Assembly: GCA_964600785.1 (NCBI GenBank)
Contig: CAZRKH010000005.1
Coordinates: 5,077-69,076, forward strand
Origin: M30B53 sp964600785
GTDB lineage: Bacteria; Planctomycetota; Planctomycetia; Pirellulales; UBA1268
Length of the DNA stretch: 64,000 nucleotides
Direction of reading: 5' to 3'
Both the position numbers and the translations under genes were made by a program. Below, piece by piece: positions 1 to 9,261 of the stretch. The stretch's first letter is position 1; each line of letters begins with the position of its first letter. Below the pieces are notes generated by a model. That model had not been told where the DNA came from. It did not search any database and was given only the letters and a program-made list of their open reading frames with translations.

Positions 1-819
1 CCGAGTGAGAGCGTCGAGGCGATCATCCGCAGCCGTGGCGTGCTCACCCCGATCACCACCATTCCCACGGGAATCGACACTGCCGCCTTCGCCGAGGGCA
101 GCCGCGAGGCGGGACGCCGTGCGGCAGGGCTGCCGGCAGACGCCGAGGTCGTGGGCCACGTGGGACGGCTGGCGGTCGAGAAAAATCTTCCCTTTCTCGC
201 AGACGGTGTCGCGGCGGCGATTCGAAAGCGGCCGCGGGCCCGCTTCCTGGTGGTGGGCGAGGGGCCGGCCTCCGGAGTGGTTCGCGGGATTTTCGAGGCT
301 GCCGGCTGCGGCAGACAATTGCTGCTGGCAGGGCGATTGGAGGGACAGGCTCTGGCCGACGCCTATGCCGCGATGGACCTCTTTGCCTTCGCCTCGCGAT
401 CGGAGACCCAGGGATTGGTGCTGGCCGAGGCGATGGCGGCAGGGCTGCCGGTGGTGGCTCTCGACGCACCCGGTGCTCGCGACGTCGTGGAAGATGGCCG
501 CAACGGCCGGCTGCTTTCCGCGGAAAGCGGCGAGCAGGAATTTGCCGCCGCGGTTGCCGGGCTGCTTGATGGCGGCGAATCTATTGAGCAGTTTCGCGAA
601 GCCGCCCGCCGCACCGCCGCGGGATTCGACCGCAGGGGCTGCGGATCGCGGCTGCTCAACGTCTACCGACAGCTTCTCGGCAACGGCCACCGTGCCGCGG
701 TAAGCGATCGATCACCTCTGGCGGCCGCCTGGCGACGTCTCGGCGAAGAGTGGGACATGCTCGCGGGCAAAAGTGCCGCGGCGGCCGATGCCCTGGCAGC
801 CGCGTTTTTCAGCCGCTGA
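1..819 (+). CDS. Glycosyltransferase family 4 (GT-B fold), 3' part
   Basis: The reading frame is open from the first base of the window, so the N-terminal acceptor-binding half lies outside; 272 residues are visible. What remains is the C-terminal Rossmann half of a GT-B enzyme that transfers a sugar from a nucleotide-sugar donor. It shows PTGID, GRLAVEKNL, the donor-site stretch FAFASRSETQGLVLAEAMA with the E-x7-E type motif, and GLPVVA. The SETQGLVLAEAMA wording resembles diacylglycerol glucosyltransferases and other GT4 enzymes acting at the membrane face, but the acceptor cannot be read from this half. A poorly conserved Ala-rich tail follows the fold. An internal GTG at 40 is not needed as a start because the frame continues upstream. 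Family assignment is firm, substrate unknown. Confidence 0.88.
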   Translation, partial: PSESVEAIIRSRGVLTPITTIPTGIDTAAFAEGSREAGRRAAGLPADAEVVGHVGRLAVEKNLPFLADGVAAAIRKRPRARFLVVGEGPASGVVRGIFEAAGCGRQLLLAGRLEGQALADAYAAMDLFAFASRSETQGLVLAEAMAAGLPVVALDAPGARDVVEDGRNGRLLSAESGEQEFAAAVAGLLDGGESIEQFREAARRTAAGFDRRGCGSRLLNVYRQLLGNGHRAAVSDRSPLAAAWRRLGEEWDMLAGKSAAAADALAAAFFSR

Positions 820-871
820 GGCCCCGCCGGCGGTTTCCAGAGGGTATGGTTGGACAACAGGGAGTCTTTGT

Positions 872-1492
872 ATGAGCTATGCGTCACACCTCAGCGAGCC
901 CAGCCGGGTGCCGCGACTCACGTGGCAACTGCTGCCGGGCCTCCTCTTGGCCCTGCTGCTGGCGGGCGGAACCGCAACCGCCGTCGAGCCGTTCCCTGCC
1001 GACGTGGAAACGGCAAAACTCGACCGCTCCACGATCTATCGCTACGACCCGATCCACGAGCAGCTCTGGCCGATTCCGGTCAAATCGCTCGAGCCGGGCT
1101 CAATCTACAAGCGGTACAGCCCACGGCTCGACCGCTGGGTCTGGAGCCAGGCCGCCAAGGACGGAGCGATGCGGTATGCCTTCGGCCCCGGTTCAATCCA
1201 GCCGGCGGAGCGGTTCCATCTCACCGTCAGCCAGGAGGAGGGCCTGCGTGAGCTTGAAATCCGGGCCCCCGAACTTGCCCGCCGGCTTGAAATCCAAGGT
1301 GGCGCGGTGGTGATGCGACTCAACGCTGACGGCCGCTGGCAGCTCTACCCAAGCTCGTGCGGACCACGAATCTTTGACGAAATCAGCGGACGCCGCTGGG
1401 AGTGGCACGGCCCTGACCGTCATGCCGTGGTCCACAAAGGGGGTGATCGCTGGCGGTTTGTCGATGGCGACTACCGGCCCGCCGGCCGCTGA
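872..1492 (+). CDS. Secreted protein of unknown function
   Basis: This 206-residue protein is not one I recognise. The ATG at 872 is chosen because GGAG lies about 8 bases upstream at 861 and because it places a clean signal peptide at the N terminus: a short Arg-containing head, a Leu-rich core, then GGTATAVEP as a probable cleavage region near residue 38. The mature part is rich in Trp, Tyr and Arg and contains two WxW-like stretches (residues near 90 and the C-terminal WEWHGPDRHAVVHKGGDRW), suggesting a small beta-rich periplasmic domain. It follows the glycosyltransferase by 52 bases on the same strand and may share its transcript. A longer frame reaching back to 773 overlaps the upstream gene and is not supported by an RBS. 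Confidence 0.6.
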   Translation: MSYASHLSEPSRVPRLTWQLLPGLLLALLLAGGTATAVEPFPADVETAKLDRSTIYRYDPIHEQLWPIPVKSLEPGSIYKRYSPRLDRWVWSQAAKDGAMRYAFGPGSIQPAERFHLTVSQEEGLRELEIRAPELARRLEIQGGAVVMRLNADGRWQLYPSSCGPRIFDEISGRRWEWHGPDRHAVVHKGGDRWRFVDGDYRPAGR

Positions 1493-1513
1493 TCTCCGCG
1501 ACGCCCTGCCGGC

Positions 1514-2611
1514 TCAACCGCTTGTTCGCCGCGGGCCATGTTCGCTGACGAACAGCTTGCCGATCATGTCGAGCGGCAGCACGACGTCGGCGAGCCCCGC
1601 CTCGATCACCGCCTTGGGCATGCCGTAGACCGCGCAGCTTGCCTGGTGCTGGGCGACCACCATGCCCCCGGCCTCCTTGACCAGACGGCATCCGGCGGCC
1701 CCGTCACGGCCCATCCCGGTCAGCACCGCGGCAGTGACACCCGATCCGTAGGCCTCGGCGAGGCTCTCGAGGAGCCGGTCATACGAAGGCCGGCAGCCGT
1801 GCAGCGGCGGTTCATCAGCCAGCCGGCAGACATGTCTGCCACCATTTGCCGCGACCCTCAAGTGGAATCCAGCCGGTGCCATGTAGACCGTGCCCGCGAC
1901 GACCCGAAGGCCGTCGGTCGCCAGCCGCACCGGAAAGGTCGCCATCTCGTCGAGCCGCGCCGCCAGTGATTCGATGAACTTCAAAGGCATGTGCTGGACC
2001 ACGAATACGGGCACCGACGGAGCCGAGGTAAGCTGGGACAGGATCACTCGCAACGCCGCCGGACCGCCCGTTGATGCCCCGATGGCGATGCAGCCACCGG
2101 AAGGCTTTCTGGCGGCGTCTGTGTTGCCGGCCGCGGTCGGGGTGGTGAGTCGCGGCGACTTTCGGCCCGCGGCTTTGCTTTCAATGATTTCCCCCAGGCG
2201 AACCGCCAGGGCCCTGCCGATCTCGTTGCGGGCGATGTGCGGCGGCATGCCGAGCGGCTTGAGAATGCAGTCAAACGCCCCGAGCAGGAGAGCGTCGACG
2301 GTGGCCGCCGCTTTCTCCTCGGCGGTACTGCTGACGACCACGACCTGCGTCTCGAGCTTCCGCCGCTTGATCTCTCGCAGCACGCCGAAGCCGTCGAGAT
2401 TTGGCATCACCAAATCGAGCGTCACCACATCGGGCTGGAGGTCGGCGATCATCGCAATCGCCTCGACCCCGTCAGCTGCCGTGCCGACAACCTCGGCTCC
2501 TGAGATGCCGGCCACGAGGTTGACAAGCATCTGCCGGTAGAGGGCCGAGTCGTCGACGACAAGCACCCCGAGAGGTTGTGCTGCAGAAGAATTGTGAAGG
2601 GGGTCAGCCAT
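1514..2611 (-). CDS. cheB: Chemotaxis response regulator protein-glutamate methylesterase
   Basis: CheB removes methyl groups from receptor glutamates and deamidates receptor glutamines during adaptation. An N-terminal receiver domain (VLVVDDSALYRQ, phospho-acceptor Asp in DVVTLDLVMPNLDG) is joined to a C-terminal methylesterase domain carrying the catalytic triad elements: Ser in IGASTGGPAAL, His in VVQHMPLKF and Asp in LTGMGRDGA. The length from the ATG at 2611 (365 residues) is normal. An in-frame ATG at 2647 and a longer frame to 2716 exist, but the added residues do not look like CheB and no RBS is convincing, so the start is uncertain. The gene is divergent from cheW across a gap of under 190 bases, giving a shared control region. 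Confidence 0.93.
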   Translation of the reverse strand: MADPLHNSSAAQPLGVLVVDDSALYRQMLVNLVAGISGAEVVGTAADGVEAIAMIADLQPDVVTLDLVMPNLDGFGVLREIKRRKLETQVVVVSSTAEEKAAATVDALLLGAFDCILKPLGMPPHIARNEIGRALAVRLGEIIESKAAGRKSPRLTTPTAAGNTDAARKPSGGCIAIGASTGGPAALRVILSQLTSAPSVPVFVVQHMPLKFIESLAARLDEMATFPVRLATDGLRVVAGTVYMAPAGFHLRVAANGGRHVCRLADEPPLHGCRPSYDRLLESLAEAYGSGVTAAVLTGMGRDGAAGCRLVKEAGGMVVAQHQASCAVYGMPKAVIEAGLADVVLPLDMIGKLFVSEHGPRRTSG

Positions 2612-2724
2612 ACGACGCCGATCATCAGGTCGTTCAAATTCTACCATCGTGGCTGCACGACCCTCGAAATCCCACCAGCCCCATCCGGAGTTTCCGGCGG
2701 GGCGAAGTTTTCGCATCAGGCGGT

Positions 2725-2754
2725 TTGCTCGGGCAAAAACGGCGGGCTATACCA
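2725..2754 (+). promoter_or_regulatory. Candidate sigma-70-like promoter for cheW
   Basis: TTGCTC at 2725-2730 and TATACC at 2749-2754 are separated by 18 bases, and the -10-like box ends 41 bases before the cheW start. Hexamers match the consensus only partly. The same 18-base spacing appears upstream of several other genes in this window. Confidence 0.35.
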
Positions 2755-2795
2755 ACATCGGACGAATTTTTGACGAAACGGTCATCAAGATTTCC

Positions 2796-3320
2796 ATGAA
2801 CGATGCATCCCCGACAACCAATGAGAACAACCTCGTTTCCGGGCGTAGCGGCGTGCCGCAGTTCGTGGGATTCCTCATCGCCGGTCAACACTACCTTTTT
2901 CGCATCGAGAAAATACAGGAAATCATCATGCCCGCGGCGGTCGCCGGCGTGCCGGAGGTGCCGTCGTATGTGGAGGGAGTCAGCAACCTCCGGGGCACGA
3001 TCATCCCGATCATCAACCTGCGGTCCCTCTTCGGGCTCGATCATCGCGAGGCGGATGTCGAAACCCGCACGATCGTGGTCAATGTCGGCTCGAGGACGCT
3101 CGGCTGCACCGTTGACGCGGTCTCCCGGGTGATGCGGATTCCGCCCGACCAGATTCAGCCGGCGGCGGAGGCGGCGGCGACAACGGCCAGGTTTGTCGAG
3201 GGATTTGCCCATGTCGACGAAGACCTGCTGATCCTGCTCGACGTCGAGCAGCTTCTCGATCCCGCAAGGCTCGACGAAGTCCACCGTGCGAGCATCCGCA
3301 TGCCACCCACGACCGCTTGA
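2796..3320 (+). CDS. cheW: Chemotaxis scaffold protein CheW
   Basis: CheW bridges chemoreceptors to the CheA kinase. The 174-residue protein is a single CheW-like SH3-fold domain: QFVGFLIAGQHYLFRIEKIQEI, the conserved YVEGVSNLRGTIIPIINLR and FGL, and the later DAVSRVMRIPPDQIQP. The ATG at 2796 is chosen because everything upstream in the frame (from 2649) is unlike CheW and crosses the divergent promoter region. A Ser/Thr/Asn-rich leader of about 20 residues precedes the fold. It opens the plus-strand chemotaxis operon and is followed 47 bases later by the receptor gene. It is the only free-standing CheW in the cluster. Confidence 0.95.
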   Translation: MNDASPTTNENNLVSGRSGVPQFVGFLIAGQHYLFRIEKIQEIIMPAAVAGVPEVPSYVEGVSNLRGTIIPIINLRSLFGLDHREADVETRTIVVNVGSRTLGCTVDAVSRVMRIPPDQIQPAAEAAATTARFVEGFAHVDEDLLILLDVEQLLDPARLDEVHRASIRMPPTTA

Positions 3321-3367
3321 TCACCCCCATCACAACTTCCGCCCCGATGCTTCGGAGTCATTTTCTC

Positions 3368-5074
3368 ATGCCAAGCCGCAACCAGACGTCGCCCAACCAG
3401 ATTGTCAACGCTCTCGACCGATCGATGGCCCGGGTGGAGTTTGCCCTCGACAGTACGATCCTCGGGGCCAACGACAATTTTCTCACATTGACCAAGTACA
3501 CGCTCGATGAGATTCGTGGTCAGCCACATTCCATCTTTGTCGACGACGAAACAAAGGAGAGCAGCAAATACCGCGAGTTCTGGTCGAGGCTCGGCGGGGG
3601 TGAGTTTCAGTCCGGTGAATTCAAAAGAATTTCAAAGTCGGGCATGCCCGTCTGGATCCAGGCCACCTACAACCCGCTCTTCGATCAGCGAGGACGGCTG
3701 GTCGGCGTGGTCAAATACGCCGTTGACATCACCGAGGCGGTGATTGCCCGCGAGTCTGATCGGGAAATGCAGCGTCGCTACACCGAGATGGTGCAGCACA
3801 CGAGCGTGCAGATGATTCTCGCCGACCGCGAGTTGAAGATCGTCTACTTGAATCCCGCCTCGGTCGAGGCGCTGCGGAAGCTCCAGCATCTGCTTCCCTG
3901 CCCGGTCGACCAAATGGTCGGTCAGTCGATCGACATCTTTCACCGGCACCCCGAACGACAGCGGGCAATCGTGATGGATCCGGCCAACCTGCCCCATCGG
4001 GCGGAGATCAAGCTCGGCGATGAAACGCTCGATTTGAGCGTGACAGCCCTCACCGACCGCCGTGGCCACTACATGGGGCCGCTGTTGACCTGGAGCGTGA
4101 TCACCGACAAGAAGCGGGCCCAACAGCGAGAGGCGGAACAACGGCGACTCATCGATGAGCGGGCCGCCGACATCGAGAACAAGGTCCGGCTGCTGGCAGA
4201 CGTCTTCACCTCAGCCTCCGAGGGCAATCTGACCCGCGAGATCGGCTACACCGACGACGACGACATGGGCCGCCTGGCCGATCATGCCCGCACGATGTTC
4301 GCCGATCTGCGGAATCTCGTGCGGCAGATCTCCGAAGCATCCGACCAGCAGAACGAAGGGGCTCGCATGATCGCCGAGAGTTCCGGCGGACTCAGCGAGG
4401 GGTCGCAGTCGCAGGCAGCGAGCGTCGAGGAGATGACCGCGGCGGTGGAACAGCTCGTCGGCTCGATCGATGCGATTTCCAAGGCTGCCAACGACTCACG
4501 CCAGCAGGCGGAGGAAACCTCGGCCGCCGCCCGTGAGGGCGGATCTGCCGTGACCGATGCGATCAATTCGATGACGCTGATACGCAGGTCGAGCGAGCAG
4601 ATCAACGAGATCATCGAGGTGATCAGCGAGATCGCGAGACAGACCAACCTGCTCGCTCTGAATGCCGCCATCGAAGCGGCCCGGGCGGGTGAGCACGGCC
4701 TCGGTTTCGCCGTGGTGGCCGACGAGGTTCGCAAGCTCGCCGAGCGGTCGAGCGAGGCCGCCAAGGAGATCACGACACTCATCAAGGAGTCGAGCAAGCG
4801 GGTCCAGGAGGGGGCCTCGCTCTCGGAACGGGCCGGCGAGTCGCTGCAGCGGATCGTGACAGCCTCGCGGCGGACAGCCGAACAGGTGGCCTCGATTGCC
4901 TCGGCAACCGAGGCCCAGTCGGCCAATGCCGGCGAGGTGAAAATCGCGATCCGTTCGGTCTCCCAGACCACCGAGTCAAACGCGGCCAGCGCCGAAGAGC
5001 TCGCCGCAAGCGCCGAGGAACTCGGCGCCCAGGCCCAGGGGCTCCGCGACCTCGTCAAGCGGTTCACGATCTAA
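3368..5074 (+). CDS. Soluble PAS-containing methyl-accepting chemotaxis protein
   Basis: This 568-residue chemoreceptor has no predicted membrane segment, so it senses an internal signal. In order: a PAS domain (about 25-120, with NDNFLTLTKYTLDEIRGQPHSIFVDDE), a second PAS-like domain (about 130-260), a HAMP-like helical linker, and a long MCP signalling coiled coil whose tip contains EIARQTNLLALNAAIEAARAG and GFAVVADEVRKLAERS. The tip binds CheW and CheA; Glu/Gln pairs along the helices are potential methylation sites for CheR and CheB encoded beside it. The ATG at 3368 has GGAG 12 bases upstream; a TTG at 3317 overlapping the cheW stop is a weaker alternative. Ligand unknown; PAS domains of this kind often bind haem or flavin, but no diagnostic residue is obvious. 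Confidence 0.93.
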   Translation: MPSRNQTSPNQIVNALDRSMARVEFALDSTILGANDNFLTLTKYTLDEIRGQPHSIFVDDETKESSKYREFWSRLGGGEFQSGEFKRISKSGMPVWIQATYNPLFDQRGRLVGVVKYAVDITEAVIARESDREMQRRYTEMVQHTSVQMILADRELKIVYLNPASVEALRKLQHLLPCPVDQMVGQSIDIFHRHPERQRAIVMDPANLPHRAEIKLGDETLDLSVTALTDRRGHYMGPLLTWSVITDKKRAQQREAEQRRLIDERAADIENKVRLLADVFTSASEGNLTREIGYTDDDDMGRLADHARTMFADLRNLVRQISEASDQQNEGARMIAESSGGLSEGSQSQAASVEEMTAAVEQLVGSIDAISKAANDSRQQAEETSAAAREGGSAVTDAINSMTLIRRSSEQINEIIEVISEIARQTNLLALNAAIEAARAGEHGLGFAVVADEVRKLAERSSEAAKEITTLIKESSKRVQEGASLSERAGESLQRIVTASRRTAEQVASIASATEAQSANAGEVKIAIRSVSQTTESNAASAEELAASAEELGAQAQGLRDLVKRFTI

Positions 5075-5110
5075 GCCACCGACGCGGGCAAAAACTCCGG
5101 GCAGGTTTTG

Positions 5111-5932
5111 ATGGAATTGATCAGGCTTACTCAGGATGAGTTCGACCGGTTTCGCAGCTTCATCTACGACGCGACCGGAATTCGGATGGCTGACGGAAAG
5201 ATCACGCTCCTTTCCAACCGGATTCGGCGGCGGCTGCGAAGCCTGGGCGTCGAGAGTTTCGAGGAGTATTACCGGCAGCTGGTCTGTGGCTCGCTGCCTG
5301 GCGAGCTCGAGCATTTCATCGACGCGATCACGACCAATGAAACCCATTTCTTTCGTACTGACCAGCACTTCGAATGGTTTCGCGAAAGCTTCCTGCCGGA
5401 GCGGATGGCCCGCAGCCGTCCCCATGAGCGGACGCTGCGAGTCTGGTCGGCCGCGTGCAGCTCCGGCGAGGAGCTTTACACGCTTGCGATGGTGATCCAC
5501 GAAGCGACTGGCCGGCTGGCCGGCGGGCGGGTGTCGCTACTGGGGACCGACATCAATGAATCGATGCTCGCAGCGGCCCGCCGCGGTGTCTTTCCCGAGC
5601 GGTCCCTGGAGCAGGTTCCAGATGACCAGAGGAGAAGATACTTCTCCAGGGAAGCCGGGGGGGAGTGGGCGATCGATCAGCGGCTGGTCGGGATGTGTGA
5701 ATTCCGACGTCACAACCTGCTCGAGCCTTTTTCGGGGCCCAAGCAGGACTGCATCTTCGTCCGCAACGTATTCATTTATTTTGACCGCCAATCGAAGGAA
5801 AGGGCCGTCGCCAACCTGATCGACGCTCTTGCTCCGGGAGGATCACTGGTCGTGGGCCCGTCCGACGGCGTCTACGAACTCCTGGGCGATCTCGTGAAGA
5901 AGTCGATCTTTCTCTACGAAAAGCCGAGCTGA
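5111..5932 (+). CDS. cheR: Chemotaxis protein-glutamate methyltransferase CheR
   Basis: CheR methylates receptor glutamates with S-adenosylmethionine. The 273-residue protein has the all-helical N-terminal domain (FDRFRSFIYDATGIRM, SNRIRRRLR) and the Rossmann methyltransferase domain with TTNETHFFRTDQHF, WSAACSSGEELYTLAM, LGTDINESMLAAARRG and FVRNVFIYFD. The SAM motif reads GEELYTLAM where most CheR proteins have GEEPYSLAM, a mild substitution. The C terminus is short and lacks the pentapeptide-docking extension features I could name. It starts 36 bases after the receptor gene at an ATG preceded by an in-frame TTG at 5108, and ends 4 bases before cheA, consistent with one transcript. Confidence 0.95.
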   Translation: MELIRLTQDEFDRFRSFIYDATGIRMADGKITLLSNRIRRRLRSLGVESFEEYYRQLVCGSLPGELEHFIDAITTNETHFFRTDQHFEWFRESFLPERMARSRPHERTLRVWSAACSSGEELYTLAMVIHEATGRLAGGRVSLLGTDINESMLAAARRGVFPERSLEQVPDDQRRRYFSREAGGEWAIDQRLVGMCEFRRHNLLEPFSGPKQDCIFVRNVFIYFDRQSKERAVANLIDALAPGGSLVVGPSDGVYELLGDLVKKSIFLYEKPS

Positions 5933-5936
5933 GGCA

Positions 5937-8102
5937 ATGATGAGCGACTTCCGATTCTCCAACTCGATGCAGCCCGACGAGATGGGTGAGTACCTGCAGC
6001 TTTATCTCGACGAAACCGAGGAGCAGCTCGACAGCCTGGTCGAGGTCTTCCTGCATCTGGAGCAGAATCCGACCGAGCCCGAGGGCCTCCGAGAGGCATT
6101 TCGGCTGGTGCATTCAATCAAGGGATCTTCGGCGCTGCTGGGCTTTGACGAGATCACGGCCCTCACGCACTTCCTCGAGACGCATTTCGACCGGCTCCGC
6201 GCGGGCGAGCGGCTCCTCGACACGGCCACGATCAATGTCGTCCTGCGGGCGATCGATTTCCTGCGGGAGTCTGCCGCCAAGCTGAGGGCCGGAGGCGAAC
6301 TGCCGCGAGCCGGAAGCCTGCTGGATGAGGTCAAGGCCCTCGAGGGGAGTTCCCTCGCGGAATCTGATCCACCGCAGCCCGACGGAGATCGGGCCTGGCA
6401 CGTTGTCGTGGAGCTCGAGCGGGGCCTGCCAATGGCCGGCATGAAAGCCGAATTGATCCTCACGAGGCTCACCAAGCTCGGACGGCTCACCGACTGCCAG
6501 CCGCCCCGCGAGTCGCTCGGCGGTCTCGACCTGCTTGATCACTTCGAATTCGTGCTCCTGACCGCGGCCAGCGAATCAGAGATTCGCACGACAGCCGGAG
6601 CCGACGGCGTGGCAGACCTGCAGCTGAAGCCGACAGACGCGGCAGAAGCCGTCGCGGAATCGCCGGCCATCTCCGCCGAAGTCGCGGAGCATCACGTGCA
6701 GGCCGTCCCCAGGCCAGCTGCGGTCGCAGAGACCGTGCGGGTCGATGTCGAACGGCTCGACCTTCTGCTCAACCAGACCGGTGAACTGGTCACCAGCCGG
6801 GCCCGGCTCGCGCAGCTCACCGATCAGCTCAGCGCGTTGTTCCGCAAGGACCGTCGGGCGGAGGCTTTCATCTCGCTCGTCGAAGGCCTGCGCGGCCTTC
6901 ATTGCCGGCTCGCGTCAGGCGAACTTGCCGACGGCGTGCAAGGCCTCGAGGAACTCGCTTCGCAGCTCGAGGCCCTCGAATCACGGCTCCACGACTGGGA
7001 TGCCGGGCGGCAGACGTACAGCGAGCTGGTTGAGGCGGTCGACCGGCTCGGGCAGGTCGCCAATACCCTGCAGCGGAGCATGCTGGGGACGAGGATGGTG
7101 CCCGTGGGGCCGCTGTTTGGTCGCTTCAAGCGATCGGTACGCGATATCGCGGCCGAACTCGGCAAGCAGGTCCAGTTCGAACTGCACGGGGAATCGACCG
7201 AACTCGACAAGCGAATGATCGACGAAATCGGCGACCCGCTCAACCATCTGATCCGCAACTGCATCGATCACGGGGTCGAGTCGGCCGCCGACCGCCTCCG
7301 GCAGGGCAAGCCGCAGGATGCCATGATCAGGCTCTCCGCGTCGCATCGCGGCAGCAACGTGTTCATCACCGTCGAGGATGACGGCCGCGGGGTCGACACC
7401 AATCGCGTGAAGCGACTGGCAATCGAACGCGGCCTGCTCTCCCGCGAGACCGCCGATTCGCTTTCCGAAAACGACCTGGTGGAGCTGATCTTCCATCCCG
7501 GCTTCAGCACGGCCGAGGCCGTGTCGGGGCTTTCCGGCCGCGGGGTCGGGATGGACATCGTGCGGACGAAGATCGCCCGGCTCAACGGTGGCATCGAGGT
7601 CGATTCGACACGTGGCGTGGGCACCCGTTTCACGATTCGCCTGCCCCTGACACTCACCATCACCCGCTGCATGCTTTTTCAAATGGCTCACGGCGTACTT
7701 GCGATTCCGATCGATCAGGTGCGGGAAATTGCTCCGCTCGACGGCCAGAGGCGGATCATCGTCGGGGGCCGGGAGATGTGCGACATCCGCAACGAACTCA
7801 TTCCGCTGACGACGGTCGATGAACTGTTTGACTGGCCGCGGGCTGCCGTCCCCTCGGACCTTCCGCTTCATCTGGTTGTGCTCCAGGCGAACGGGCGTTT
7901 CCTGGGGCTGGTGGTGGAATCTTTGCTGGGAGGGCAAGACCTGGTGGTCAAGTCACTTGACGAAAATTTCATCCACATTCGCGGGCTCGGCGGCGCGAGC
8001 ATCCTCGGAGATGGATCGGTCTGCCTCTTGCTTGATGTCGCCACCTGCATGGAACTCGCCGGCGGCGCGCCTGTAACCGCCGATGTCTTCGTCGAACAAT
8101 GA
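5937..8102 (+). CDS. cheA: Chemotaxis histidine kinase CheA
   Basis: CheA autophosphorylates in response to receptors and passes phosphate to CheY and CheB. Domain order in 721 residues: HPt domain with the phosphorylated His59 in RLVHSIKGSSALLGF; a P2-like segment (about 150-215); a Pro/Ala linker; P3 dimerisation helices (VERLDLLLNQTGELVTSRARLAQL); the P4 ATPase with N box LNHLIRNCIDHGVE, G1 DDGRGVD and G2 GLSGRGVGMDIV; and the P5 CheW-like regulatory domain. All kinase motifs are intact. The ATG at 5937 follows the cheR stop by 4 bases and the gene ends in an ATGA overlap with the CheC-like gene, so translation is probably coupled. Confidence 0.97.
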   Translation: MMSDFRFSNSMQPDEMGEYLQLYLDETEEQLDSLVEVFLHLEQNPTEPEGLREAFRLVHSIKGSSALLGFDEITALTHFLETHFDRLRAGERLLDTATINVVLRAIDFLRESAAKLRAGGELPRAGSLLDEVKALEGSSLAESDPPQPDGDRAWHVVVELERGLPMAGMKAELILTRLTKLGRLTDCQPPRESLGGLDLLDHFEFVLLTAASESEIRTTAGADGVADLQLKPTDAAEAVAESPAISAEVAEHHVQAVPRPAAVAETVRVDVERLDLLLNQTGELVTSRARLAQLTDQLSALFRKDRRAEAFISLVEGLRGLHCRLASGELADGVQGLEELASQLEALESRLHDWDAGRQTYSELVEAVDRLGQVANTLQRSMLGTRMVPVGPLFGRFKRSVRDIAAELGKQVQFELHGESTELDKRMIDEIGDPLNHLIRNCIDHGVESAADRLRQGKPQDAMIRLSASHRGSNVFITVEDDGRGVDTNRVKRLAIERGLLSRETADSLSENDLVELIFHPGFSTAEAVSGLSGRGVGMDIVRTKIARLNGGIEVDSTRGVGTRFTIRLPLTLTITRCMLFQMAHGVLAIPIDQVREIAPLDGQRRIIVGGREMCDIRNELIPLTTVDELFDWPRAAVPSDLPLHLVVLQANGRFLGLVVESLLGGQDLVVKSLDENFIHIRGLGGASILGDGSVCLLLDVATCMELAGGAPVTADVFVEQ

Positions 8103-8716
8103 CCCACGCATCCCCGAGGTTTTCCATGCAGCCGCATGCCCTCTCCCGACAGAGCGAACTCTTCAAACAGGCTGCAGCCAAGGCCTCCGAGGCGATGTCA
8201 AAATGGCTCGGTCGCCCGGCGCGAATCGAGGTCAATCTCGTCTCGTCGCTGCCCCTGGCCGAGGCGGAAAATGTGCTTGGCAGCGGAGACGCACCGTTGG
8301 TGGCATGCGTGATGCACATTCGCGGCATGTTTTCCGGCCTGCTCGTACTCACCAGCGACGACTCGAGCGGCCTGTCACTGGCCGATCTGCTTCTCGGCCG
8401 GGAGCCCGGCAGCAGCCGTGAATGGACGGAAATCGAACGGTCGGCCGCGGTTGAAACCGCCAACATCATCGGCTGCGCCTATCTCAACTCGATGGCGTCA
8501 GACCCAGCGACCGGTGCCGCCGAGGCAGGCGGCGGGCTTTTGCCCTCGCCACCGACGTTTCTCCGAGACTACGCCGCGGCGGTGATGGAGGGCATTCTGA
8601 TGGTGCAGGCCTCCCATGCCGAGCACATCTTTCTCACGCAAACCCGCCTCGAGGTCGATCGGATGCCCGGCCACTGTTCGTTGCTGTTTATTCCCGAGGC
8701 CGACTCGGGGGCCTGA
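8099..8716 (+). CDS. CheC/CheX-family CheY-P phosphatase
   Basis: This 205-residue protein belongs by signature to the CheC/CheX/FliY phosphatases that dephosphorylate CheY-P. The active-site pattern S-x3-E-x2-N is visible as S115, E119 and N122 in the helix SAAVETANIIG, followed by a Pro-rich loop starting at P149. The expected second copy of the motif in the C-terminal half is not recognisable (helix FLRDYAAAVMEGILM lacks the E/N pair), so it may have one active site. Its ATG at 8099 overlaps the cheA stop as ATGA. It is followed by cheD; CheC and CheD commonly form a complex, which supports the call. Family confidence is moderate because overall similarity to named members is low. Confidence 0.75.
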   Translation: MTHASPRFSMQPHALSRQSELFKQAAAKASEAMSKWLGRPARIEVNLVSSLPLAEAENVLGSGDAPLVACVMHIRGMFSGLLVLTSDDSSGLSLADLLLGREPGSSREWTEIERSAAVETANIIGCAYLNSMASDPATGAAEAGGGLLPSPPTFLRDYAAAVMEGILMVQASHAEHIFLTQTRLEVDRMPGHCSLLFIPEADSGA

Positions 8717-8756
8717 TCACGCCGAGCGACCTTTTTCCCTTCCGGATTCGTCAGCC

Positions 8757-9227
8757 GTGTTTTTCAACGATGCGATCGGGATGGGTGAGATCGGCGTGGG
8801 CCGCGAAAGCGGTACCCTGCGGACGTTCGTGGGCTCGTGTGTCGCGGTGGCACTCTACGACCGCCGGCGAAAGATCGCCGGCATGGCCCATGTGATGGTG
8901 CCCGATTCACGAGGCCTCGGAGGGCAGCCTGGTCGATTCGCCGATACCGCGGTGCCGGAAATATTGCGGCGGCTTGCCGAACTGTGTCGGGGTGAGTCAC
9001 CCCGGTGCTTGGCAAAGCTCGCCGGCGGCGCGAAGATGTTCACGTTTCAGGCTGGTATCCCGATCGGCGAGCAGAATGTGATGATGATTGAGCGGATCCT
9101 CGAGCAACTTGACATTCCGATCGTCGCGAATTGCTGTGGGGGAGAGCAGGGTCGACGGGTTTCTCTCGATGTCGCCACGGGCATGATGACCGTCGAGACA
9201 CTCGGGGCGGAGCCGATTCGGCTATGA
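8757..9227 (+). CDS. cheD: Chemoreceptor glutamine deamidase CheD
   Basis: CheD deamidates receptor glutamines to glutamates and is modulated by CheC. The 156-residue protein shows the catalytic Cys28 in TFVGSCVAVALYD and His45 in IAGMAHVMVP, plus LAKLAGGAKMF and IPIGEQNV, all typical. The GTG at 8757 is chosen because CheD proteins begin close to the MGEIGVG strand; the frame upstream to 8616 overlaps the CheC-like gene and reads as non-protein. An ATG at 8781 is also possible. No strong RBS is present, so translation may depend on the upstream gene. Neighbouring cheC-like and cheY genes fit a CheC-CheD-CheY adaptation loop. Confidence 0.93.
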   Translation: MFFNDAIGMGEIGVGRESGTLRTFVGSCVAVALYDRRRKIAGMAHVMVPDSRGLGGQPGRFADTAVPEILRRLAELCRGESPRCLAKLAGGAKMFTFQAGIPIGEQNVMMIERILEQLDIPIVANCCGGEQGRRVSLDVATGMMTVETLGAEPIRL

Positions 9228-9261
9228 CAGGCACCAGCTTTTTTCAGAGAACCAAGCCCCG